Source: Bugula neritina
Lineage: Eukaryota; Bryozoa; Gymnolaemata; Cheilostomatida; Bugulidae
Length of the DNA: 64,000 nucleotides
Reading direction: 5' to 3'
NCBI GenBank assembly: GCA_964035545.1
Contig: OZ037765.1
Coordinates: 27,230,504-27,294,503 of the forward strand
The notes beneath the pieces are model-generated. The model did no database searches, was not told where the DNA came from, and worked only from the letters and a program-made list of their open reading frames with translations. The first letter of the stretch is position 1. Each line of letters starts with the position of its first letter. Below are positions 26,901 to 40,592 of this stretch, piece after piece. The position numbers and the translations under genes are program-made.

Positions 26901-29900
26901 TTATAACAGTGTAAGCTGACTAATATGTAATAATTCAGTCTGGTTTGTTTGTTGAGAAGATATTTTATTGTATTAAAAATAGGCAGACATTCAGTGCAGT
27001 AAGATTTAAGCTCCTATCACTTAGCAACATGTGGTGAAACATTTATCTTCACACTTGGTCAGGTTTTATTGCAGATAATTATTTTCAACTTAAAACAGAT
27101 TAATAAAGTGAAATATATAGCCATTAGTCTGGCATTGCTGTGGCCATTTTTAGGATTTTTTATTTCAAAAATAAGAATATTAAAGCTAAAGCTGCAGACG
27201 TTTTTTTATCTTCTTGGAGTTATGAGACAATCATGCTTTCACCTCAAGCATAAAATGAAAATTAAAAAATATTATGAGTTGTTTGACAAAGAGGCTAAAA
27301 GTTTAGTTTTTTTCTTTAGTTTTTTTCTTTAGTTTTTTCCTTGTCAAATTAAAATAATATATAATAGACGCTCTAGAATCAAAACTTAGGCAGTAGTCAG
27401 CATTGCTCACCCGCACTGGGACGCATTGCAAGCACAAAACACAATGCCAAACGTTATTCTAGCATCGTCTGGTAGCCAGCTATTGATGTCTACTTATACA
27501 CTGTGATAAGATACAGCTTTCTCCTATCATCACTTGTACTGATTTATAAATCTGAAACCTAACATCCTAATCTAAACAACATGTTGAATTCTTTTCCTCT
27601 GTTAATTTTATCAGGGATAGTTATTCAACTTTTATCTACTAAAAAATATGTTTACGAAATTATTAGACTTTTTACTAACCAAAGCATGAGTTAAACTCTG
27701 TTTACTGGCAAGTTGATAATTCCCTGAAAATGTCCTATTTGAAGATGTATTCTAATTTACACCCCTTGCATATTGAAAGGGCAAGTTCTCAGTACAAGTA
27801 ATTGTAGCAGTTTAGGAAGAGTCTTGGTTGAGGATTAAAATTAGTGGTTTTCTAAATAATTGACATTTTCAGTGCCAACCAAACTCACGAACATAATAGA
27901 ACATTCATATGACATCAAGACTGCCTAAGTTGTACGCATCACTGTTCGCCATGACCAGGCGCAAGCTCTATAGTGAATTGGAGTAATACATTATATTTAT
28001 TTTGTCCCACTATAAGTAGCTACCAGTAATATATCACCATCCATTGTCTAAATTTTTTATTTTCCTTTATCTCTAATTTCACTGTTTCTTAGAACATTTG
28101 TAAGCAGAATATTTATGTTCTGTAGTCATAAAGTGTTGATATATTTTAGATGTGTGCTGGCAGCCAGCTCTCCATACTTTCAGGCTACATTTTCAAACGA
28201 ATTTCAAGAAGCCATTAATGCTCACGTCACATTACACGACATCTCACCATGGGTAATGAAGAAGATATTAGACTACATATACACTGGTACTCTAGAAATC
28301 AATTTAGACATGGCATTAGACTACTTAAAGACGGGCCACATGCTGCAATATCCAGCTATAGTAGAAGCTTGCTGTGAGCTGCTCTCTCAACATCTGCACC
28401 CGAGCAACTGTTTGGGTGTCAAGGAGTTGGCTTCCCTTTACCAATGTAAAGAGCTGGAGTCAGCAGCTCACTCGTATGTTCTAGAACATTTCACTAGTGT
28501 GATTGATAAAAGTGAGGAGCTAGCTGAACTTTCTCTGGACTCTCTGGTCAAGTATCTATCTGCAGACAACATTGATATCTCGTCAGAGGTGATTTTATGG
28601 AAGGCCATCCGGGAGTGGGTTTGCTTTGATATTGAAAGCAGAAGAAGGTGTTTGTATGATCTACTGTTGTGTATGAGACTGAAGCAACTGAGTCCTAAGG
28701 AACTCAAGGCTGTAGCTAGTGACTCATTGGTGCGGGAGGAACCAAAATGTGCTGAACTGGTAGAAAGTGTTGGCTGCAAGCAGGGAGAACGACTCCTCAT
28801 ATCTCAGTCTGAGTCTTTACATCTCAGTGATGACAAGTTTTCTTCAACTGAGAATATGAAGCTCCAGGCTTGTCAGGTGAGTTGCACCAGCTCAGTTAGT
28901 TATGCTAGACTCGCTTAATGTATTTGACTAGATGTGAAGAGTAATAGGTTGGCCTAGTAGACTAGAGGTCATTGGTGATGTCACAAAGTTCGACTGGCCA
29001 TGACTGTTCCTTGCTTATGCTACTAATATAGGCCCTCAGGGCAACATGGTGAGGGACTTTAAATCCTTGTCAGGGGTGGAGACTTGAAACAGTTTCCTAA
29101 AAGTACTAGGTTCAGTTAATCTATGGATTAGACTGGATATGGGACAGTATTTGCTTTCATAAGCTTGCCAAGCATATGAATTAATTTGTGTTGTGAAATC
29201 TCTTATTTGGGCTGTTGACAGATGGCAAAAAACTTGTGCTTGTAGCATAAGCTGTAGTTTTCAACAGTTACAATGCTCTAAGCCGCATATCGATGGAAGT
29301 TTTGTGCAACTTTGATGGTTTCAGAAATTAGCCTATTCAACACTAAGTAGGGTGGTCAGCTCCCACTCCACACATTTATTCAGTATGGGGAGTTTAAAGT
29401 AAGACTAAAGTTGCAAGTGATGGTGTGTTGGCTGAGTATTATTCATGGCACTAGCCACTTCCTCTTATAAAAAAGAGCAGTCCAGTAATGTTGACCATAA
29501 CATTATATAATCCGCCTACTATTCTACACGAATTAGGTTGAATTATTTTTAAAACTAAGCGGACAAAATTGTGCAATAAGTTGCAATATCTTCTTAATTG
29601 ATTAATTTTTGTTTGTCATTTCAATTATGTAAATGCATGCTACTTCAATTTTGTGAAATATTGTGATTAACTACGCAATGATTGGGATTGTTACTGGTTA
29701 CTAAAACTCCAACCAACCAACCAAGGCCACTTTACTTTAAATTTGTAACACATCACCATATGTACATCACCAGTTGAATCCTCTCCTCAAGTCTAATAAG
29801 TCTGACTTCCGCACAGGATTAAATAGACTCTGCGGTGTTGGAATAGCAGTTTAAGTCTTCCTGATCCTTCTTTGGATACTAAAAGTCTATGCTAAAGGTT

Positions 29901-31541
29901 CATTCTCCAGGATTGTGGTGGGAGCTTTATAGAGTCTTAGTGAAATCTGCCTGCATACTAATAGCTCTCTTATAACTATTATTTCCATAAACATTGATAA
30001 TGCTCAACTAATAATATTGTCATGCTTAAACACTCGTCTAAGAACATTGGTCACAAACACCGGTCACAAACATTGGTTCAAAATACTGGTCACAAGTATT
30101 GGTTACAAAAATCAAAAGTTCTTCTATTCTAGCGTTACTCCAGATGTTAAAAGTATTTTCTTATGTTGACAGAGAGGTGCTAGACCGTCTACTCTCCCCA
30201 GGGATGTCATTGTATTGTTTGGTGGACCCTCGCACTACCAGCTGACTAACATGGTAGCCTATGATCCAAAGAAATACAAATGGATTAATCAACTACCTTC
30301 ACCCCCAGAGAGCAGCATAAGATCAAGCATAGCCTCATATAAAGACATGATATTCATTACTGGTTGGTATAGCATAACTCTTGGCACCAGTTCATATTGC
30401 ATTTACTTTGGTAATGGTAGTTGGCGCCAACGTTTGATGGTAGAATGGAGCCTGATAATGAAATTTTGATTTGCTCATTACTTGTTACTCACTGCTTATC
30501 ATTTTGTACTGGTCGATATTTGCTCTCTTTAAGCACTGTGATTTTGGTAAATATTTATATTACACGGTCCTTTTATGTTACTTAGTTATACCTGATGACT
30601 TGTGAGTTAACAGTGTGGCATTTTATCACTGAGGTTACACCTAATTGTTGCGAGTAGAAAAAAATTGCATCATTTTGCTAATCCCTAAAATGGGGAAGTG
30701 AAGTAATTATTTTGTCATAATAAATAATGGAAAGCTATTTAGTAACCATTTGACTGAGGAGTAATTATTGGAGAAGGTATTAGTGTCTGCATTGTCATAT
30801 CTTGTGTACAATGTCTACCATTTCTATTCTCTTTTTGTAGGTGGAATTGTTAATAACAGACTGTCAGATGCATTGTGGGTGTTTTGTTGTAAGGAAAAGA
30901 AATGGATTCAGCGGACCCGTTTGTGCGAACCTCGAGCTCAACACTCGTCAGTTGCAATGGATGGTGTTCTCTACCTGTCTGGTGGTGTCCGTCTCAATGA
31001 GGAGCAGAACCTGGTGTCTATGACCGAGATTCACGCCTACGACATCGCCTCCGACACCTGGAGGGTTGTCGGCTGTAACAATATCCCAAAGCTAGAGAGC
31101 ACGTTGCTAGGTTTCAACAACATCCTGTACGAGCTCGGAGGGCAAACAAACGGAGCGTACACTAGTACAATGCAGACATTCAGGGTGACTAATGACGGGC
31201 TAGTCAACGATACGGGTGAACACTACGTGCTTCCATGTGATTCAGAACCTGGGCCATTGAAAGCTGCTTTAGACGATAAGGATCACATCATAGTTCTGTG
31301 GGAGAGAACTGGGCGTCTCTTCTCTCTCAACACACATGACAGGAGGTTCTACCAGGTCAACCATTCACTGACCAGTCTCTCAGGGTGTCTCACGGCGTTC
31401 AATAGACATGCCTACATCTTAGGGGGGTCTGAAAACGGCAAACCAGTAGGCAGAGTGTTGGATATATCAACTCATACCTACTCTAGTATCACTCTGCCTT
31501 TGGAACTTACTGTACATAAGTGCATCCATGTAAAAATGTAA
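23965..31541 (+). CDS. BTB-BACK-Kelch (KLHL-type) protein, complete
   Basis: A KLHL protein; this family usually supplies substrate to Cullin-3 ubiquitin ligases (family knowledge). Exons: 23965-24116, 28150-28876, 30173-30362, 30841-31541; phases agree, giving 589 residues. The BTB domain (about 25-130) is split after HCH by a 4,033-nt intron and resumes RCVLAASSPYFQATF. The BACK domain spans about 140-245 (LSADNIDISSEVILWKAIREW). The C-terminal half has kelch blades marked by VIVLFGG, MIFITGG, VLYLSGG, ILYELGG and AYILGG, plus one degenerate blade near residues 500-520. Length matches typical KLHL proteins of about 570-640 aa. The start ATG is the first in frame in its exon, and the exon has a good acceptor-like sequence just upstream. 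I cannot assign an orthologue. The first coding exon is far from the others and easy to miss. Confidence 0.92.
24226..24357. mobile_element. MITE-like inverted-repeat element, copy 1
   Basis: The left arm from 24234 (gcagtagtggagaaattgag) pairs with the right arm ending at 24350, with one mismatch in 21 bp. The element is bracketed by an 11-bp direct repeat, tcctcaagtat, at 24215-24225 and 24358-24368, which looks like a target-site duplication. The reverse complement of its right half is clearly similar to 41248-41325, so it is dispersed. Confidence 0.7.
25823..25841. repeat. C19 homopolymer
   Basis: Uninterrupted run of 19 cytosines in KLHL intron 1. Confidence 0.95.
28877..30172. other. 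KLHL intron 2
   Basis: Begins CAG|GTGAGT and ends TTGACAG. It is non-coding apart from the 13-bp minisatellite at 30046-30110. Confidence 0.75.
30046..30110. repeat. 13-bp minisatellite, five copies
   Basis: Five tandem copies of a unit close to attggtcacaaac, with ACC/ATT and GTC/GTT variation, 62 nt before KLHL exon 3. Confidence 0.85.
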
Positions 31542-31643
31542 TATGGTTGTGTGATATGCCTTGGGCTGTAGAATGAAGATATTGTATATGGTGCTGTTTT
31601 CCATTAATTGTATTATTTATTATTTAAATATTATATTATTGTT

Positions 31644-31649
31644 AATAAA
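31644..31649 (+). terminator. KLHL polyadenylation signal
   Basis: AATAAA, 103 nt after the KLHL stop codon, in an AT-rich context. Confidence 0.6.
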
Positions 31650-33848
31650 AATTGTTGAAACTGACTGCACTACTCAAATACGTTATGTGGAGTGAACAAA
31701 GTTCATTCCATGCTTATAGCATTGTTTTGAGAAGAAATGGCTACTTTCACAATATATCATAGTATATTATATAGTCTTGATATGTTTACAGTTACATATT
31801 TCCATTGTGTGCAAGAGTGCACTGCACACCTGAATCCCTAATAATTGACACACAATTTGAACTTTGGAAGACCACCTAGTAAATTGACAAGTAACATTTT
31901 TTGTCTATTGCGTATCAAAGATTAAGCTACGTGTATGTGAGCCAGTAGAGGAATTATGCACACTTATAGCTTGCAGCTAGCTTTTTAAGCAGCATCATTT
32001 CTAAACTACATAATAAAGTCTACAGAGCTGTGATATTTTTCATTTTATCAAATTGTTTCAAAAATTAAGTCTCCATGCTAATATTTGCAAATAATATACA
32101 GGTGTAATTTATGAAGAGTTGAAAAGCACTATAAATTAGTATTGTAGGTTTAAGGTGCATATTCATACAATTGGCAAAAAACAGTTTAATGTCAACTTGT
32201 AAACTAAATAATGTTGACTAAATAGAAATTGATTTCTTCCCCTTAATAAATATACACAGCATGCACGTCTCAGCAATTTTTCTTATAAAAAGGGAGATAA
32301 CTTCTAATAAACACGATTATATAAGAAGACAATTCTAATCTAAGAACCATGGACATTGCTGGTTTGTGGTGTAATAATAGGTTCATATTGCTGTTATTGC
32401 TAGTGTTGATTGATATAGTACATTCAAATATCTAAGATCTTTTTCCACCTTGGTGGTTGTAATATTTAAGTATATAATAACAGTAGCCTATTGCATATAC
32501 AGTACATGAATTAAGTTTTAATACACATAATCTGTTAGTTATTTAAATAATCGTAATAACATAAAATACAGGCTTTGTTGTGCCTTACATGTTATAATTT
32601 GAGAATTACGTATGGTAATATATAATTTTTTTCTATAGGTAAAAAAATGGGAGAATAACTTTTCAAGATTAAATTAATTACAATTTGATTTATGCACACC
32701 ATTGAAATATTTATAAGTGCAAGTAATCTCTATGGCAGTTGATTGGCTACATGAAAACAACAATTCCAGCTACTTTGTTATATTAACTATGTACTGTAAG
32801 CTAAAATCACACATAGTAAGTTTCCATTCCACCAAAGTAAAAGGTTTTCTAAAACCAAGAGAATATATTCACGTGCATAAAATCATTCTCTTACTTGTGT
32901 ATGCACTAAATGAAAAATAATAGAGTTTTGTAATCAACTTTAGTCTCCAAATTGCATTTAATATTTTGAATAATAAGGAAACAACTATTTGTGTTGGCTC
33001 AAAGACATAGACAGCATACAATGCACTAAAAGATTCTTAAAATAAAAGTATTTAATTAAATGAAGAGTGTAACACAATTTCATAAGTAAGTTTTTGATGT
33101 TTTCGAGCAGGCTATATAATCTGCATAGAAAAGGATTCACTAGCTCATCAGGAAAAAACTGCTTGTATTACAACTATTAATTTTAGCTAAATCACACGTT
33201 TCAAGTTATGAAATAATTTACTGGTATCTTTGCTTAAAGAGGTTTTTTGGTATTGGTTGCAGTTAAAGGAGTTTGCATCATAAATCATGCTAATGACAGT
33301 ATCCTGGTGTTAAGATGAAAAGTTATAGTTGCACACACCTGCCAGCTAAAGTTTTTATCTTGTAGCAAAAACTATGTCATGGATTAGACATGTGAAGTGG
33401 TAGATCATGAGCTCATCCTCAGCCAACAGGAAGAGCTATGAGTCATCATGTAAAAAAGTTTGGATAAAATGTTGGCTAATTGTTACTAAATTAAATACTC
33501 TTAAGCGCTTAATTGAGGGAATAAATGTGATTTGCAAAAACAATTATCGTAATTTTTAAGCAATTATTTTTTAGCTCACATCTCAAATTACTCCAACATA
33601 TATTACGAAAGTCTGTAAAATGTTTATTCCTAGAAATTTTAAAATTTATGTTAACTTACCAGCAATCATTTTTAGTATTGATCGAAGGTTGTCGATGATA
33701 CAAACCAGATAAGTTTGGGAGGAAAGTAGGCTAAGTGAAAAGCCTAACTATTCTTTTATGCTATATGCAATAATTTTAAAAAACTATATATAACATAACA
33801 TTCACAAGGGCTATTGTAGTATTTAACTGACAGCAGATAATAAATGGT

Positions 33849-33854
33849 TTTATT
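33849..33854 (-). terminator. ChAT polyadenylation signal candidate
   Basis: AATAAA on the minus strand (TTTATT on plus), about 220 nt beyond the ChAT stop codon. Other weaker candidates lie nearby. Confidence 0.4.
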
Positions 33855-34074
33855 TACATGTTTCATAAGTTAAAATGAGTGGTTGTCATATTGCTCATCA
33901 AAATACATACATGCAGATATAACTATTTAATTTATAGAAAACAAGATAAACAACTGCTTTAGTACTTTGTAGTCTTGTCCCTTAAATTATATAATTTTTT
34001 TATCATTGAGTGGGCAAAAAATGAAAATTGAAAAAAAAAACAAATATTTTCAAACTAAGCGTTCAAATATGTAA

Positions 34075-37000
34075 TTATACATGCTTTTCCTTCTCTGAAG
34101 TAAAATCTGTAACTTGGTTTAAGCACAAGCTTTGCATGTCCATAAGAACATTATATAGAGTGTCAGCAAACTGTTGGGAGTTAGTTTCTCCTGTATGTCT
34201 AAATGATGATATACAAAAGGTTATTTTCTCAGGATGTGGGTTGTATGATGCGCCATAGCCATTGGGAACCACTGGGCCATATCCCATAAACGATTCTGAG
34301 CTTGTATTGATCTGAAAAATAAGAAGTACTTTGTGTGTATCACGAATTTCTAAAAGTCTTAATGGCCTGTAGATCAGTCAACTTACATAAAGCTGTGGGG
34401 CCATAACTCCAATAATCATATTAAAGCTAATTATAATTATTATAATTTGACACGCGACATTTGAATGCAATCATAAATATAATAATTGCAACTACAAGAT
34501 AAATAAAATTGATGCAATATAATTATGTTGTAGGAGCATAATTATAATTTTGAAGTATTTCATTCAACTCAATAAAATGAATTATGTTGAAATTAAATAT
34601 ATTAATAATTGTTGTGTAAATACCTGACTGGTCGATAAGGTAAACTGATTGCATATTGTCCACATTTCATCTTTGAATATTTCAGGTAACGTCCCAAAAA
34701 CCTCTTCTGAGATGCACTTGAGGCCTAGCATGTGGCAATCAACTCCACACCCAAGAATTGTCTAAACAATTGAAGAGAGATAATTTATCAAAGATTGTTA
34801 ATTTGGAATGATTGCCAATGAAAGTTGTAACATTATTGAAAAGTTGTGCAGTTTAAATTTGAATTGGTTATTCTCAGACAAATTGTGTTTGCAAATATAA
34901 ACAAATAGGTTGTATTATACAGTTTTTATTTTGTAAAAACAAAAACGTTCAATCGTGAAAGTGTAGTATAGCTCTTCTTACTGACAGCTTTAAGTGCTAC
35001 TTGGTTTTTAATTGAAAAATTACAATTATTAGCCTTTCATGTAAAGATTTGCTGTCATGTATTTATTGTTGATATAATAGTTAAATGGAGCCCTACAGGT
35101 AACAAATTCTCCACCGTAACTCACCTGCACCATTGTGTCAGTCTGAGATTGCATCGCATCTCTAAGTAGTTGTAACTTTTGAGAACTTGTGAAATCCTCG
35201 GACTCCATGGCCTTGCACCACTCTAAAGCAGCTGAAGAAGCAGAGCGGATATTGTCCACTCTGCCATATAGAAATCTCCTAGTAGAAGCACTTTCATATG
35301 TTGATACAAGGTGGCCATAGATTCTAAAATTGAAATATTATGAGATAATAGAGAGTTGTGAAATCAAGTGGCCAGATATAATGAACATATGATAAAATCT
35401 TACTTTTACGTAAAAAATGTTATTTGAATATATGCAGGACAGAGTGAGTATAAAACATTTAACAGAAGGGCAAAAATATGTACATTGTATTATGCTTTGT
35501 TGAACTATTTTAAACTGTTCAAACACACAGTAATAAATCTCATAAACCTGTTCATCACAGGGTTTAAATAGCACAGCAGTCTTAATTACTTATTTTGATA
35601 AAATAGATGATACATAGACGACAGTGAAGACTGTACCTATAGTATGTGAGTTGTAGTGAGAGCTGTATGAAGCAATCCGGGCTCATGTTCTGTGACTTGG
35701 GAAATTCTTTGCCGAATTTCTCAAATTTAAGAACACACAAATCTAAGTTATGAATGCATCTAAAAGTTCAACATTTTAAATTATTGATAATGTGCCTGAG
35801 TTGAGCAACTAAACAAATAGAAATATAGCCATGCATTTCATTTCTTGGTAAATCTTTCTATATATTATTGTATATTTTATTGTTTATTGCTCTCAAAACA
35901 ACATAATAAAAGTGTTTTAATATAGATTGGGAGTGTTATAAAGATATGTAGAAAATTAGCAGTGATATATGGATTTATTTTAAATAAAGTAGATATAAAA
36001 ATATCTAGTCACTGACTGGTGCCTAAAAATATTTGCAACCAGCAAGAATGATTGAACAAAGTAGGTGATAGCTGTTGTAATGACTCTGCTATACTCTGTT
36101 GTAGTACAAATATTCTTGTTGACAAATAACTTGGAAAGTTTGCAGCCACTCATTCTCTTTCTATGACTACAGAGTATTTACCTGTCCATGGAAAACCTTG
36201 CCATGTCTGTATGCTGAATAATATCAAAGTTAATCTTCCAGGCTAGCTGAACAGGGGAGGGAAGTTTGGAATTTGACTGGTCACTCACAACTGGTTTCAA
36301 CTGGTGCAACTCTTCACTATAAACACAACATTATTTTATTCAGTAATGTTTACCATGCTTTATAATATAATTTACATTGTAATGCTTTGATTCTTTTGTT
36401 GTAAAACAAATATTTCAACTTATTTCAACTGTTGGGTGGAAAAGTTACAATCTTATTAAGTTACTAAAGAATTTATCAGTTGTGACATTGCTTCATTTCT
36501 TAACTTGAAATGATGTCTGTTAATTTAGTAGCTGGAAGCTCACTATGCTGAATCTGCAAAAACCTGCAAGTGAGTTCTATAATAGGGTATAAGTAATTAA
36601 ATTTTTCTGGCAATACGAACATGCAAGCTTATAAATTATACTTTATAGATGCACTTTATAAATGACAGACAAGAGCAAGTGCTAGCACAGTACTTACGAC
36701 ATGTACTTCAAGACATGCTCTATAAGCTGCACCACAGCAATGCCTTCTGAAGGTGAGTGTTCGTAGTTAAGGCCACAAGCGCCATCTTCTCCAACAATAA
36801 ACTGAATATTTATAAAAAGCTAGGAGTTAATTACTTTACTTATAAGGTAATGTGATGAACAATGTTTATCATAATACTGTAATTATGACATTCAGAACTA
36901 GAAATGGTTTTAAATGGAAAATTTTCTTAAAACATTTTTCTGAGTTTCGAGCCCAACTAATTAATAAGCCATGAAATTGAAATTTTATCGAAGCAAGTAT

Positions 37001-40000
37001 TTGTAATAATATATAGCACTATATTGTTATCGATAATTATTGAAAGATTTCACCTTTAGATCCATATACATAATAATTGTAATGGTGCAAGTTTAATTAT
37101 TTTTAGCCTAATATACAACCAACCCCACCGTACTATCAAGCTTTTTAGCTAACAACTTTTACGACATGGGATGGCCGCTAATCAATTATATGTATTGCTT
37201 TATATACGAAATATCAACAACTTGTTCTGTGATGATAAAATGGTTTAAGGCTCATCTGAAGCACAGTATAATATACTGTAATATGTGTATTTACTTATAG
37301 AAACTTACTCACCTGCATAGTTTTATCATACCATCTGTTGCAGCTATTGATGTGACTTCCTTGGCCATGTAGCATTTGCAGAGCTAAGGAGTTGTCAGTT
37401 CTTGGTTGGCCTCCCATATCTACTGTTTTATCCAAGCAGAGTATGAATATTGAATTCTCTATCAGCTGCAAATTTTCTCGATTGCTTTTATCTACAAATT
37501 ATAGCAAGTAATGTGTGAACTTGCTTATATTGTGACCTTTTAATTGATTGTGATTTGAAAATTTAAATAAAACTGCAGATACTAAATAGCAACTCATTGA
37601 AAGGTCAAACAACTCCACGCCAATTTTAGCTAATAGCTCAATTATAATAGTACCCTTTAATAGCAATTTTCGAGCTTTTGCCCAATCATCTCGTGGCAGA
37701 GTTGTTAATATTCCAAGCCCTCCGGAATCATCAATACCATGGGAAGCCATTGTCTTAATTCTGTTTAGCTGATAGCAAATGTCGTCTTCCGTCAACCTAT
37801 TCAGGCCTTCTGACACAGCCATTTGATACATCTAGCAAAATTATACAATTAAATACAAAACAATAAATTATGAACACTAATAGTTAAATTTTCTTTTAAC
37901 CATATTGGTAAACATTGAAAAAATTTCACTTGTATACTTGAAATAAAAGTTCATTACAAAAGCAGCTGCAAGATACTGTAGCTTATAACATATATGATTA
38001 CAATGTAGAAGCTTTTAGTAAAGACGTTTCTATGCATTTTCAACACACATCATCTCTAAGGACTTTAAAAGCTGTCAAAGAAAAGAACTTTAACTATTTG
38101 CAATAAATCAATAACATTTAGACCTAAGCATATTATTTTAATTTGATTCAACCCAAACAAGTGACTTAAACAAAATGCCAAAGAAAGTTTGAACTCTTAT
38201 AAGCTTGAAGCTCGTACTAAATAGCTATAAGTAAATGTTCTGAATACTGTAATTTTATACTTGAAACTTCTAATAATGTCTTAGCTAATCAATAAAAAAT
38301 AATTTGATATTGTAGTAGAAAATTTCAACACTAAGTTTGTTCCGGCCCCTAGTCAGTAATGCAGCTAAATTAGAGTTGATGATGCGATTAGCCTGAAGTG
38401 AATGAATACTTAGCAACAATTTGATAAAATAAAGTACTTTGAGTTAAACTGATTGCATTGAGACAGAGAATGAGTACAACTTTAATGACAAGTACATTTG
38501 GTTTGCCTTATTGCATGTTTTTCACGCATAAATAACTTACATAATGAAAATAACTTTTTATAAAGCCTAAAAATCTTATATTTGATTTATATACTGAATT
38601 AATTGTGAATTTAAGAAACAGTTAGGTCTAATCAATAAAATAATGGTAAACATTACTATCTTTAGTTTCCATAAATCAAACATAACATGCTGTGAACACA
38701 CTAATAAAAGAAAGCTTATGATTCTAACAATTCAGCTGTTTTCCAAAGCAGTCTATTGTTTTAGTATACAGCAAAAAGTACTTTGTTTTTACACATGACG
38801 ATCACATGATCCGCTTCTTCTAAACTCTTGTCATTGGAGGTACGAAGTCTATCTTTTTCTACTCCTGGTTCACGGTATGAGGAGAAGAGCCGGTAATACT
38901 GTTCCATGCACAGTGGTTGCCCTTTCTCTCGATGTCTGGCTCTGTCTATTGGTAGACCTCGACTAACATATTGAAAAAATGTACAATCTTCCAACACACA
39001 TAGTTTTATTTTTATATGAATTTATCCACTATATATTTGAATAAAAATGATAGAATCTAATTACAAAATTCATTTTTATAATGTGATTTTTTTCAGTAAT
39101 ATTTCTTATGGGTTGTTAATTCTATTATTTTTGGGTGTCAAAATGTATGACAAATAAATGAACTTTCCTTCATGAAATATTATAACATATACTTTAGTTT
39201 TATTATATTATTTTAAAAGGAGTTCTGTTTTTTTGGGAAGTGTGACACTATTAGCTGTAATTGTGTGGGGAAATAATGCTACTTACGCATCTATAATAAC
39301 TTTGTAATCCAGAATTCCCGAGACCAGTCTTGCAGCAAATCTAAAAACAGTAGTTAACCATCTAATATATACTCTTTATATATTTACAAGTTAGTCAGAT
39401 TGTGAAAGTTTTTTCTTATCGCTTCAACGAGGAGAGTTTAAATTTTTAAGTCTACTTAATCTTTAGTGCATTTGAAAAAAAACCTTTAAGCAAAAAGCCC
39501 CAATCTGTAGTAATATGTAGATATATGGTGTGAGATGGGTTGAAAATTTAAATATATGTTAAGTTTCAGTTTGCTGATGACAGTTTTCCAGAGAGTTTGC
39601 TGAAACTCTGAACGTGGGCAGCTGACCGTGTAAAGAAACAAGGAGGCAGAACACTTGAGCTTTACTTTAATCATAAGTATATATGAGTATTAAAAATGTA
39701 GCAAACATTATTAACCAAAAATAAAACAAGTTTCGAAAGACTGCATTATAAATTTCATGCCTCAAGTCAATAATTATAATGCAGAGATTGAGAATAGTAA
39801 ATATCAAGATATGCATTTTGAAACTATACCATATAGACTAGTGTCAAAGTGTTGGATATAAAGCAGTATATTTACTTGAGCTGATCGTTGGGGTGGGTGA
39901 AGTGAGCCCTTGGAAACACCATTCCTGGATTAGAGTTAATTGGCAGAGGCATATTATTCAACAAGTACATGTCATTCAGCCACCAGTTGTATGCCTGAAA

Positions 40001-40249
40001 TGACCAGCTTAGAGATGAGAGCTTATTTAGTTACCACTCAACATACAAGAGATATGAAATATTAGGATATTTCGCATTGATTAAACTAGTATTAATGTGA
40101 GTGCAGAATAAGTTACTGGCAGAACATGAAGTGTAACTATAAGTTTTGTTTTCTAATTACAACCTGTGAAAAAATATATCTTGATATTGGTACTAGTTAA
40201 ATTATTTGTAATCGCCTAAAAACTGAATGAAACATGCATATTTTCAACT

Positions 40250-40338
<89 letters not shown>

Positions 40339-40592
40339 TTTACATAGCATACTATAATACTATAGATAAAATGCAATTATTATCAATAAGTCTATACCCA
40401 GTTTTCTTCTTTAGCCGCTTTTCTTTTCAACATTTCTTGAAGTTTTCTCCCTTCACCATTCTCAGCTTGGAATTGTTTTACCAACTCTGCACTCCGTTCA
40501 TATTGCTCCTCATTGGCTATCGGTTTGAGAATATCCAAATACTTAGTCAACGTCTGCTCTAGACTTGGTACCGGGAGTCGAGGCAGAGACTT
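34075..40592 (-). CDS. CHAT: Choline O-acetyltransferase
   Basis: Transfers acetyl from acetyl-CoA to choline to make acetylcholine in the neuronal cytosol. Exons 5'->3': 40592-40398, 39994-39876, 39340-39287, 38962-38770, 37831-37654, 37491-37313, 36801-36698, 36316-36182, 35759-35637, 35323-35125, 34761-34624, 34311-34075. All phases agree, giving 617 residues counted from K1 at 40592. Seen: acyltransferase signature LPRLPVPSLEQTL near the N-terminus; GQPLCMEQYYRLFSSYR; second signature NRWYDK; catalytic histidine 321 in NYEHSP; TYESAS; GRVDNIRSA; LSTSQ; C-terminal YGPVVPNGYGASYNP. Val449 and Asn451 in GRVDN match ChAT rather than carnitine acetyltransferase (GRTDT), as does VVPNGYGASYNP. 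Cys502 is unusual (see findings). No ATG lies in the first recognised exon, so an upstream coding exon must exist; 41742-42002 is one candidate. The neighbouring VAChT gene upstream confirms the identity. Confidence 0.95.
40253..40335. repeat. (TA)n microsatellite
   Basis: About 40 perfect TA units in the ChAT intron between its first two recognised exons, about 60 nt beyond the donor of the 40592-40398 exon. Confidence 0.97.

Larger units (their letters stand above)
24117..28149. other. KLHL intron 1 (4.0 kb)
   Basis: Starts AG|GTAGAG and ends TTTTAG. It holds a small inverted-repeat element (24226-24357), a C19 run (25823-25841) and AT-rich sequence. Open frames here at 25671, 25939 and 27069 lack recognisable protein features. 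Confidence 0.75.
31542..34074. other. Intergenic region between the convergent KLHL and ChAT genes
   Basis: Holds both 3' ends. No exon or RNA gene is recognised; it is AT-rich throughout. Confidence 0.65.

Noticed and set aside
27069-27332. Plus-strand 87-codon ORF in KLHL intron 1
   Set aside because: Its Lys/Phe/Leu-rich low-complexity composition reflects AT-rich DNA, with no family resemblance.
35637-35742. ChAT exon starting at the acceptor ending 35743
   Set aside because: It gives a phase clash with the upstream exon. The acceptor ending at 35760 gives exon 35759-35637, restores phase and adds the expected residues before DLCVLKF.
40227-40562. Plus-strand ORF with Tyr-Ile repeats
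   Set aside because: It is the (TA)n microsatellite followed by the antisense of a ChAT exon.
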